Shown here: one piece after another, positions 53,101 through 64,000 of the stretch | Layout of the letters: the number at the start of each line of letters is the position of its first letter | How positions within the stretch are numbered: the first letter of the stretch is position 1 | Source of the DNA: Linepithema humile | Lineage: Eukaryota; Arthropoda; Insecta; Hymenoptera; Formicidae | NCBI RefSeq assembly: GCF_040581485.1 | Contig: NC_090134.1 | Coordinates: 4,960,001 to 5,024,000, forward strand | DNA: 64,000 bases | Direction of reading: 5' to 3' | Position numbers and translations under genes: made by a program | The notes under the pieces: model-generated | The model's input: only the letters and a program-made list of their open reading frames with translations | Databases searched by the model: none | Told to the model about the DNA's origin: nothing

Positions 53101-56100
53101 CATTGTATCTCATAATTGTTTTCACAACACAGAGATGTTGCGATTTCGTTCGACAGTGTCTGACACTACAAGCGTCTTATTTCACTTACGCCATTAACGG
53201 CAAGCTCTCCGTTTCCTATTTTATTGGCGATAAACTTTTTTTTGTCTCGTCGAGACACAAGACTGTCGTTGGTGAAATCCAGGGGGCTGCGTGATGTCGT
53301 GCGTAAGTGCAAAAGGTTCGTTGAACATAATCGCCTATCAGAGGGGAGTTTAACGCGATTTCACAATCCCCGATCGCAGTGGCGTAAAAACGGATATAGC
53401 TTCGTATATTACCGGAGCATGACGTTACAACGGAAAACTATTGCCGCGCGCATAATTTCGACCGAACCGAGTTTTATGTGCGAAACGTGCGTAAAAGGCC
53501 CACCGCTCTACTCGTAAATGCTATTTCTCGAAAAGAAAAGTAAGGTAATCAAAACTACAATTCTCGTGTTTCAATTGTAACAATTTGTGAATTTGTCAAA
53601 TGCGCACCGTTCTCAGTGTGAAGTATCATAAGCATACATTCAAGTGCCGGTGTAGCATTCTGATAATTATAAAGAATGGTTAACACCCTGCAGAACAGGA
53701 AAAAATAAAAGACAATTTACTATAGTTAGTTCGTATGGCGTTACAGAAAGACCCTCGGGGCACATAAAAATCAGCCGCTTTGTTGCAAGATACTGGAAAT
53801 GGCCGTCGCTTCTCTTCGTTACCTTTAACTTCTCGTTGTTGCTTTGAACCTTTTTTATGGGAACAGGAATGTGCTTCGTGAAATTCACAATACGCTTCTG
53901 TGTTGAACAACGTATGAAAACACTTCAAATCTGGCGGATGAGTATACTCGAGTTTCAATCCTTTCCTTCTCTCCTTTACTTATATACAAGTAAAATCAGT
54001 TTAAACAACGAAACATCAAATGCAACATGTGAAGTTTACGCACGTAACTTCTGACAGGAGATTCTAGATAAGATGTAATGTAACGCGAGACCTAATGTGT
54101 GTAATACTTCGCAAACTGTTACTTGCTTTGAAATAAATTAATTTGCAAATGAATAAAATAGCGATCAGATCATTAATATTCGTAAAAACGTTTTTACATC
54201 CTGAAGATTATACAAGTATTATTTAATATACACGACGAGTTTCCTGATCTACAAAGTAAAGATTAAAATACATATATTTTGCCACAAGATAAATTTAATT
54301 TATGAAACTATATTTGCTTATGATCTTCAATTACTCAGTCAGCCAGACATTTTCAGATTACGCATGCACGATTCGAAGTATAAATCAAAAGATTTTATAC
54401 GTAATGTACACAAAGATAACAATTCAACGCTTTGTTCAAAACGACCAACGAATGTTGCGATAAATATGCACTAAAAAAATTAATGACTACCGACTTCATT
54501 GTTTGCGCTGCGTCGTTCAGATGCGATCGCCGCCAGCGGCGTTTTCGCTGGCACAAAAGAAAACCACGTCGTATCATGGCGTGTATTTTGCACTATCAAA
54601 GGTCCAGCACGCACGCAGGCATAACCGTAGCTCGTAACCGCAGTAGTAGTAAGTATATTGACGCAGGGCGCATTTCTATTTACGCCGGGCATGTAATTTT
54701 CTTTTATCACGCCACACATCGGTCATACGGAATGGCCGGCGCTGCCTTATTCATCGCGATAAAGCCGCTCTCTATCTCAAATCGAGAAAGGATCCCGATT
54801 GATTGGAATTCCAGGGACAGTTGCGAAATGACGCGACGTAACCGCCTTACCGAACGGCTCGCCCGCGCGTGTTGCAATGCGTCTAGCTCGCGTTATCGTA
54901 GTCGTAACCCAGTTATGGAATAAGTACGATAAGAGAAGCACTGGACGAGTATAACAGTTCTGTTTTTACGAGTCTCTACGCTCGCTGTCCGTGGCCGATG
55001 ATTATTTCTGGCACGAGCGCGAGCCGGAGTTTACCGTCGACAGAGTCTTGCGAAAACATCCTGCGTTCGCGGAAAACCAACAGGACGTATCCGGACGCGC
55101 TGCGGTCTCCTAGAACGCACGAGAAGGAACTAGAAGAAACTTCGTGTGGATAATTATCGCGGTCGAGCGTATTCAAATCTCGAATCGAGCCGTCGACAGC
55201 CGTCTCTCGATTTTCCTCTTCTCTGCCACCACTCGACCGCAACGCTTCTTATGTTTTCCCGGTATTTTATCGATTGTTCTCTCTTCCCCAATAAGTGTAC
55301 TCCTCTCCATGAGAATATATTCTCTATATGAAATATTTGATGTTAAAACAGCACTTCGGAGTTTAAAATAAAATTCCTTTTTTGAATAAAAATGATTAAA
55401 CTGGAATTGTCCGGATTATAGAAAAATTTATATCTTTTTTTCTATTTATACCGATTGAATTTAACAGATGGAACGAATTAAAAAAATGAAATGGATAAAT
55501 GCTAAATAAAATTAAACGATCTTGCACAGATGAATAAAATTAGTGACAATGATAACGGCCTAATACATTATGTGAAAGAATTAAAGTAAAGTAATCTGTA
55601 TAAAGACGCATCTATCTAAACGCGTATTAGATGCTATAATTGCTCTCTAATAAATGCGTTATAATTTCTCAAGAATTATAAAAGTTACTGAGATAACTCT
55701 GAGATTACCGCAGAGAAATCAAAATCAAATTAATCTTACCGCCGACGGAAACGGCGACGGGATAACGGAGCTTAAGTCATTTCGCATCGGGACGCTCATC
55801 ATCCGAGCCGTCGAACAAGTGATGCACCGCGATCATTATTTCCGGGTAAAATATGCGCAAGGTCGTAATGCGCACGATCTAGCATAGCGCATCGATTTGT
55901 CGAGGCTCTCTTTACTCATCTGGAGATCCTTAGTTAAAACCTGATTTACGACACGAATTCCACGATATGCATTTCATACTGATAGCTCAATACCATCGCA
56001 TTTACGGCAAATGCAAAGTGCACTTTCACGATTAAACAATGCTCGATCTCTCGAAGAACGGTGCACAATCATTTTTAATAACCATACCGAGGAATATAAT

Positions 56101-57409
56101 ACGCAAGCGCTCGTTACCGAAGCGTGTGGTAATGAAATGAGGAAAACTTAAATTGAAAGCAGTAGAGAATTTTTACGAAGTCCCAATTTAACGTAGTTAA
56201 GCGGAATAAACTCTCAATGCATGCAGAATAATCTTTTAATGAAGTAGAAAACAATCTTTTCTTAACGAATATTAGATATTTCATATTTTTTATGTATTAA
56301 AAAATTATTATCGTATGCTTATAAATAATTGCTTACAATTGACATTATAGCTTTATCGCAGAACAATCTTAAATACGAATTTTATTTATCTTTTAATATT
56401 TTCGTGCAGTTATGTGGAAAGAATGCGACGTACAAAAAGATGCGATCTCTTTGACGTGCGTTGAAACTTTGCAGCAAAAAAGCAGCCCTCAGCCTGGCTA
56501 ATCCCGTGGGATAAAACTCTCCCCATTGCATTAACATAGTCCGCGGGATGATCCTGCCTCGTTTGCACGATACTCTGAGGAACGACCTGATAAGAGCCGA
56601 CCGATCTCCGCGCCGTCGGCACTGAGAGCTCGACGGCAAAGAGAGAAGGGTAATTGTATTTGCATAGATTCGAGATCGGCTTTGCTCCGTGGATTAACGC
56701 GTCGTTTGACTGCAGTTAGTGATTAGGCATAGTTAGCACGGCTGATTTAGTAGACGCGGGGGAAAGCGCGCGAGACACGTAAACAAAAGAAATAACGCTA
56801 CGGGAGATCGCATTGTTACAGCGCTCCATTTAATACTACAGAATTCCACGTTTATCTGAATTAATCTGAATTTTTTAAAAATATATATACGATTGCAAAA
56901 ATGTAGATGTAATGTTAGCTATTTATTTTTAAAATATTATGAAAATATTTTTCGTCGCTTTATTAAAAACAGTATTAAATGTAAATTCATACTTCAATTA
57001 ACAGTTCAATATTGCCATTTTGTGGCGAATAATTATCTCGAGTTATCGCAAGTATGACAAATATCCCTCATCGTAATTGACCCGAGCGTCCTTCGTGTAA
57101 GCGTCGCAAATATTCCTTCAAGTATATTCAGAGATACCTTTCCCGCGGTTCTCGCGGTTTTTATCCCGCCACTTTACGCGTCGCGTTACACGCAAAATGC
57201 TTGGGGACGCGAGCACCGCCACTCAAGGATAATCTTTCAAGGCAGGGAAGACCGCCGCGGTCAGACGAGAGACGAGCCCGCCATTACCGTATAAGCTTTC
57301 TCAGGCACATAGTGTATCTTTACCTCCAAATAGGAGTCGTGCCTCCGTTCGCGAGCGAAGGATTTGATACACCAGTTACGTTTCGGAAGTGAGGACCTGT
57401 TTCTCTCCT

Positions 57410-57421
57410 CCCCCCCCCCCC
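57410..57421 (+). repeat. Homopolymer of 12 C
   Basis: Twelve consecutive C within a pyrimidine tract of about 50 bases (57400-57450). Confidence 0.9.
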
Positions 57422-58079
57422 TCCCACCCTCCCGCGCGCCCACACTCCAATTTTTTATTCCCTCCTCAATCGTGTAGCACGGCGAGTGTTTCGGCCGGGA
57501 ACTCGAGTGGGTACTCTCGTGAGTGGGGCTTCGCCAAGTTTATAAAATGATGCGGGGTAAAGTAGTAGACCAGAGGAGGTGCGGAGAGTACGCGGATACG
57601 CGGTGGAGGGAAAGATTTCACGACCCTTAATCTGGGTTAGATCTTCGAGCACCGTGGGCTGTCATTTCCTACTAGCGCACCCTATTGTCTTTAGGCTTAT
57701 CTCTGAGATATCGTCGAGAAGGACGTCTTGCATTGGAAGGAAGCATCGAAGTTTTAGGACCCTATTTCCCTGGATCGTCGCGGCCGCTCTAAAAGTCGAT
57801 AAAATGAATACAAAAAAATCGTATTCGAGATTACAATTTGCGAAAATGTGACCGGACGGTATATGATGGATCTATAGTTTTTAACTAACGGGATTGATAA
57901 TGTTTCCGAAAACTGGCAATAAATTATATTCGCAAAAGGAAAAAATGTTTTAAATATAAAATATATGTAAAATGCTTACTCATATATAATTTTGGCAATA
58001 AAAATCTTTCAATAACAATAAAGACTATGATAATTATATCTTTGATTCGCGTCATTAATTTACGAAGGCAAAGATTTTT

Positions 58080-58500
58080 ATGATGAAAAGTTTTCAAGTA
58101 AGAAAGGGCTCTGCTAGGATCATCTTCGTTAACGCAGGTTCTTCTGCCCGTCAGAAGAAGAGAGTCCTCGAGAAAAGGGTTTTCGATGACGATCGAATTT
58201 TCCGTAGGGCAGCGCCAAAGAGATAAGTTAGAAAATCGATTTCATCGAGCTTTCCCTTGTCTTTCTTCGTGTCAGAATCTCAAGAAGGAACCTCTGCCCT
58301 TCGTTACGTGCTTGTGAACGTTTCGAGGGTCCGGCTGTCTCCTGCCTTCGACAAGGTCAGGTCGAGGAAACGGCCTCTTGTCGGAATGCTCGGAAAACCG
58401 TCGTTTGATAGGCCATCTTAATGAAGTGCTCTCAGAAGGCCAGCGTGAGAAATGGTCTTTTTCAATGAGGACGGTTTCTCAGAGCTCGAAAAGAGCAGTT
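58080..58500. other. Block of unusual composition, function unknown
   Basis: These 420 bases are purine-rich, with many AGAAG, CTCGAG and TCAGA words, and differ from both the AT-rich and the CpG-rich background. A 48-codon plus frame (58080-58226) starts with two ATGs and is Lys/Arg-rich, but nothing identifies it as a protein. CTTCTG and CAGAAG face each other around 58141-58157. Confidence 0.4.
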
Positions 58501-60519
58501 CTTGTTGCTTATATCGCGAGATAAACTTAAAAATCGATGGAAAGTAGAAGAATTAAATTCCTTTTATAAAAATCTACTTAAGATAAATTAGCATAATCAT
58601 ACTTCCTGATATCTATCAAACCATATTTCTCGATATATAATTTAGTTTATAGTTTTCATGTCCTTTTAAAACACGCATTATAATTTCTGGAAAATATCCC
58701 TGAAAATAAAATACTTTCTACGAGATTTATCTGTTAGACCTATCTGTTAGAAGCCATCGAACTTCCAGCGATTATGAAACTTTCCTCCTCGTTCGCAGGA
58801 CTTATTTAAAGCCGCCCGTTGAACTGTTTAATTTGTTAATCCCGATTTAACTTATCGCGAACTTTGGCGAAGAAATGCGCGCGCGAGAGGAAGAATTGGA
58901 CTTCCCTGCAGGGAAATCTTATTTTTAAGATCGCGCGCTCGCCTTTTCTTCCTCTCGTCTGGCCGTTTATCACCGAATGTTCAAACGTCGAAATTAGCAC
59001 GAGGGTAATTTATCCGACGACTGTACGCGACTCGGCGGCGAAATGCGACACGATGAATTTGTCAAGAGAGGCCGAGAAATTCGAAAACGTCAATTTCGCC
59101 GAACTGTTGCGCCGCTCTTTCGCAACTGCGCCTCGCCGTTCTCGGTGCGAAACGGCCATCGAGATTTATCGGCATGCCTGTTCGCCTCCCTTTTCGCCTT
59201 CCTGACGTACAGTCGATAATTAAACCGCCGTAAACCGGAAGAGGGGGGAGGCGTAAACGGACTCTCAGAACCACCCTTACGATGGGCTCCCCGGAAAATC
59301 ACGGTGTGCGCCACCGCAAGGCGAGAGGCGATGGTTTTCGCAACTTGCGAAAACTTGCGTCGTAAGTCACTCGCAGGCCTAATCGTCGGAGTTATCAAAA
59401 GTGCGACGCCGGCGGCATTGTTCGCCGATCATCGCCAATGCATTGTCTCGCAAACCGTGGAAAAGCCGTAGCGGCAAAACGCTCAGCAGTCGTAAAATGA
59501 AATTTATGATCCCCGCAAGAACGCTCGTAAAAGTACGTGGTACGTCTTTTGGTGAAAAGACAAAAAACGAGATGAACCGCTTGACGATGATGACGTCGCG
59601 AACGACGAGAAAACGTTGCGGAGAACGTGAGATTATAAAGTATTGCTGGAAGGAGATACGGATCGAGCTCTCACAGCGATACGTCCCTCGCGGAGATATA
59701 TTGAAAATAAGATTACGTGAGAACGCGAAACTCGGATAGCCCCCTCGATGGCCGGTTCCCCTCGAAAAATACGTGCTCGAGACGAATCCGAGAAGAAAAT
59801 GGCTAAAATTCCGGCGCCTTCGTCCTACTACCGCGCGCCAGTCTGGACGCACTCGCGTTAACCCGGGACCATTACGTCAACCACTTAGCTTCTCGCGGTG
59901 TATCGATCTTTTGCCGTGTTTTATTATATTCCTCCCTGCTCGGAATATACGAGCGCGAACGCGAGCGGACATGTTTACGTAAATGGCGGTCTACCCGACC
60001 CGAGCAATTTATCGCAACGTCGCAAAAACATAGCGAAGTGCGCCGTTTCTTAGATACGCGCATCAGCTAGACAAGCGAAAACTGCGAGTCGCCCTCGAAA
60101 ATATTTTCACTCTTACGGACGTACTTGCTAGGTGTATATTTTACCTCGCTGCCGATCTCACCGAACACATGAGCGTAATTCCCTCCAACAAGTAGGCCAT
60201 CGCGTTCATCGCTTACCTGCAACCACAAGCGAGAAAAATAATTATTAAATTATGCGCACGAAACAACGCACAAGTTTAAAATCTACATGACGGGCAAGAT
60301 TTTTGTTCGCAGGATCACGCAACAACGCCGCTGTCAATTAATAGCGCGATATTTCGCGAAAAATTCCGCACTTTATCGGCACTAATTACAGACCGGGCAT
60401 TAATTACGGGCGTAAATGATAAAACCTGATGTTTCGCTCGTTCTGATATGCATGCGCGCGATAATCGAAGAAATACAGCCCTTCCAGCGATGGCGAATGT
60501 TGCACGAAGACTCGAGGAG

Positions 60520-60554
<35 letters not shown>

Positions 60555-63500
60555 CGCGATTTCCGTTCGGTCGAAATTACCGAGCTGATTCTCGGCTCTT
60601 GAATCGCACGCTAGTTCCGCCAGAAGATCAAGCCTGTGACTTTTTGAGATTTATTTGGCTTCTCCTTTATCTCGTTTTATTATTTCAGTCAAATATAAAA
60701 GTAGAAAAATACTTTTCAAACAATTAAAAGTATCACTGAGATAGCTGCGTACTGCATACAAGCATTTTCGCTGTGATTTTGAACTCTTCATTAGAACTGC
60801 AGAAATAAATCCACTCCAAGACTTATCGACTGCCACGAAAAACGTGGATTCGACCATCCGTCGACGCGATAATTACCTAATGGAAATATCCCCCGGGAAA
60901 AGAACGAAGATAAACGGGAGGGCAATCGTCGGGATAATGGTGGCAAATTCAAATGTATCGCCCGAATTATCCGGTTCCTAAATACGGGCGCGTAAGTACA
61001 GAGAGAAGAGGACGACGAGACGAACGCACCCTTCGCTCGTAATTCACCCTTGTTTTTGCGCGATGCAACGAGACTTTCACCGCGAAGTACGGCGTTTCGT
61101 TCGCCCTACACTTCGGGGCCGGCGTCCGAAAGCGTTTCCACCCTCACGGTCTAACTGCCGGGCCACCCCGCGTGGGAGGGAGCAAAATAAAAGGCCACTC
61201 CGCGCGAACGAGACGAGGATCGAAGGTCGTCGTGCCCGCGCGAGCACTCGCGTTTCTAATCGGCGATAAGCGGCGGGATAAGCGGAGGGAAAAGCCCTCC
61301 CTCGTAAATCTCACGCGACGTCCCGTGGGCGTCTATCGCATATCTATGAGTTTGTTTATTAATTATCGCGCGCCAGCAACTCGCGCCCTTCGTCTTCGTC
61401 GCGGACGCCCCCGCGAAGCGCCCACTGAAATTCCATCCTAATCGCGAAAGTCCGATTAGAGATCGCGCGATGCACGCACCCGCGCGTATTCGTAGATGAC
61501 AGAGATACGCGGATCCTACGACCGTTAATTGCGAATTCGTGGGTAATAAACGGAAGTTGATAAGCTGTTCGTGATCCCGAGTTAGCGCGAACTAGTTAAC
61601 GTACAAAAATATACAATGATTGTACTAACAGATAGTGAAATAAGTAAAGAACGCCCGTTGTCGTATCGATTGATGATCAATTGATAAAGTAACGACAACG
61701 AAGCAATGCGTTTAGGATAACAAATAGGATAACAACAGCGCTAACGATTTTCGAAGGAGCTCAATGACACGAACGTTAGGGAGATCGTTTTCATTAATCT
61801 TCGGCGGAGCCCTCGCGGCAAATCGCAGCCACCACGTTAATTCCAGTAATTCAATTAGTCGCGCCTGATTTTCTCCATCGCGACAGAAGGGCAACACTTT
61901 ATGAGAGTCGCATTCTAAAATTAAGCTGGATTCCGCGGCTGTTTATCTCTTATCCACCGTCTGCGTGGATGCTCGCGATATATTTACTCACAAAGACCTC
62001 GTAGCAACCGTATGTCAAAGCTCTGACTCCTAAATCGTTACGACAGTCTCTTCTAGTCACCCCTATTTAACTTGCCTCAGTCAACAACAAAGATGCGCGG
62101 GGCCATTCGAAAATTTCCACGATAAAGTGTTACGTCGTTGACAACTACATGATTCTTGGCATGTCGCTTATTTGACACTCTATTTTACGCACTGAAGATA
62201 AAGTTAATGAAAGAAATACGGAAATAGCCGATAAATCAACGCATTTGTAAGCTATTCTAAATTATTTGGCATTTAAGAATTTTACAATTTTACATCTTAG
62301 AATTTTAAGTTAACAAATTTTGAGCAGTTTAAACGTGATGCAAGATACTTTATTACAAATTGCGACACACAAAAAAATCACCATAAAAAATATTACCTTC
62401 CCGAAGTATAATGTACCATAAAACTTTTTCGAAGTACTTTGCAAAAAGTTCAAAGCTCCGAAAAAAAGAGCAACGAGTATCTTGTTGATAAATCCGCAGA
62501 CAAATGTGCGCGCGTGTCTTTGATAAATATTAGCTTACAAATAATCGGGCGTTACGTTTGCAGTAGCAGATTGTAGTGTCACGCGGCTACGTGGCGTACA
62601 TCCGGTCATACAAATGCGTGCGCGCAATGCCAAACGGTATGAAATAACACTGTCGAATAGGCTTTTCTCGCGTGCGACGCGCGGTATTGTCTGTATCTGC
62701 TAGCGCAATCGACAAAAGCGCGCATCCATTCGCTTAATTAAGCGCTTATTATTAATTAGCCGCTTCCAGCAAGCTGACGCAACAACCGGAAACGAATAGG
62801 ACGTCAAGGTGTCGCAGCCGTTGATCAAATTTGTCTACTTTCCCCCTCTGTGTGTTCACTCAGTTGCGGCTCTCGTTGTGCGATGGGATAAATGGCCGAA
62901 AAATTACAGCGTGCGATTAATGCGTATTTTAATGTAATGTTTCGACGTAACGTTCCGACGCACGACTCGGCGTTATCCATCAACGAAACCAAATAAACAC
63001 GTGATTACACCCAATTAATATCACATCGCGTCATTAATTTCCGCAAATATATATCAAATTAGGAAATACCAAAGAGTTAATATCCAAATGTCAATATTTA
63101 CATGTGCCTTCATAATTTATATTAATTACAAACGACATAAACGTTTCTACATATAATTTGATACAATTTTTAAATATTTGTTTATCCAATTTTCTATATC
63201 ACTCCAAAAACTTGCTAATTAAAATTTCATTAAAGCGTCAATTGATTAAAATATGAAATAATATATTTCGCGAACTTCTCTGAATTTATAATTGCTTATA
63301 ATAAATCGAAATATTTGTATAAAAACATTCTAATAGGCCAAGAATATATTAGATCACAAGAGTTACGGAAAATTTAGATTCTTCTGTGCTAATTTTTCGG
63401 AGCATTGTATTTCGAATGTCCGAGAATATCTCAGACTAGAATGTCAAGGAAGGCGATCCTCGTTCATTTTGGCACGCACAGTTAAGACCTCGTAATCCCA

Positions 63501-64000
63501 CGTGTCCTTCCACGTTTCCAGCCAGTTTCTGAGTCTCGCTTATCACCGCCGTTCTTTCCCCTTCGCGTCGCCCCGCAAATAAATCCTTGCGGTCGCATCT
63601 TGGAGGGGGATTAATACGTGGCCCAATTAAGAAGAAGAGGGGCCCGAAAGAGCCGTTAATTTATAGATCGGTATCACAGGGTCGAAAGAAACAATTATCG
63701 TCCTTTGTTCCCGTCCTCGTGCCTCGTTTTCGCCGAATTAAAATAAATCGCCTGGATTCGTTCGCCTTACTTGCGATTTTCCTAAAGTTTCGCTGTCGAA
63801 ATTACTTCCAAGAGTAAATTTGACATGGTGCGTGTTTCTGACGGAATGAGTTTCAGACCGGAAAGAAGAGCTAATTCGATCATTGCTGTGTGTCCGAGGG
63901 ACCGTTCCCGAACGTGGACAACTAGCGGCGGTTACAGAGAAACGAAAGAGAGTCAGGCTTCTATAAGCCACTTATCGAGAGAGAGCCACTGCCTGCAGGA
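58501..64000. other. Non-coding stretch to the right edge
   Basis: AT-rich at about 58510-58740, 62230-62470 and 63000-63360. CpG-rich at about 58860-59990 and 60990-61460, where many overlapping short frames occur with no recognisable product. The (AG)14 repeat lies here. A 9-base inverted pair CAAGATACT/AGTATCTTG spans 62341-62484. Confidence 0.55.
60523..60551 (+). repeat. (AG)14 microsatellite
   Basis: Fourteen uninterrupted AG dinucleotides plus a final A. Confidence 0.97.

Larger units (their letters stand above)
42135..58079. other. Non-coding stretch, no gene recognised
   Basis: The same mosaic continues: AT-rich at about 43000-43230, 44500-45000, 48760-49080, 49560-49860, 52040-52330, 54060-54480, 55340-55700, 56220-56420 and 56820-57000. 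A GC- and purine-rich block at 45150-45560 contains (CCG)10. The longest frames are 207 codons (45159-45782, plus) and 198 codons (49000-49596, minus); neither shows recognisable protein content. Small tandem duplications occur at about 45886-45909 (12-base unit) and about 50903-50937. Confidence 0.55.

Noticed and set aside
58080..58226. 48-codon Lys/Arg-rich small frame with two start ATGs
   Set aside because: Length is compatible with chance, no signal peptide or family similarity, and a donor-like GTAAGA lies within its first codons; kept only as part of the unexplained block.
1..64000. CRISPR arrays, bacterial operons, integrated viral genes, transposase or reverse-transcriptase genes
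   Set aside because: Looked for on both strands; nothing in the translated frames or repeat structure supports any of them.

Overview
This looks like about 64 kb of nuclear DNA from an insect, probably a hymenopteran and most likely an ant. The evidence is compositional: AT-rich stretches of 0.2-1 kb alternate every 1-2 kb with CpG-dense GC-rich stretches. CpG is not depleted, simple repeats are scattered throughout, splice signals are of the GT-AG type, and nothing suggests bacterial gene packing. The species call is inference. No tRNA, rRNA, CRISPR array, transposase, reverse transcriptase or virus-like gene could be recognised.

The only protein-coding signal I can name is a pair of exons on the minus strand at about 17.7-18.4 kb. 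They join in frame across a 322-base GT-AG intron. Together they read as the stretch just before the motor domain of a KIF26/VAB-8-type (kinesin-11) protein: an AQKLNL block, then a SPPPAPPALLRR block, then GVGK directly before a strong splice donor. In known KIF26 proteins the motor starts with KVKVMLR at exactly this place. No motor exon was recognised between this donor and the left edge, so the next intron seems to exceed 17.6 kb. No upstream coding exon was recognised with confidence in the 45 kb to the right. A possible short first exon lies at about 18.56 kb. Most of the window is therefore probably intron or flank of this gene.

Mobile-element traces are small. The clearest is a 396-base non-autonomous DNA transposon at 25904-26299. 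It has 13-base perfect inverted ends (CACTC...GAGTG) and a perfect 11-base target-site duplication. A 59-62 base sequence occurs twice in direct orientation about 1.65 kb apart (9345 and 10995). A pure poly-A tract at 13223-13244 is flanked by a 9-base direct repeat. There is also a 33-base tandem duplication at 24059-24124 and many microsatellites.

I found no multi-gene or otherwise novel biological system. The long open frames elsewhere (up to about 200 codons) have no recognisable domains or convincing splice context, and occur about as often as expected in CpG-rich sequence. I treat them as chance unless listed.
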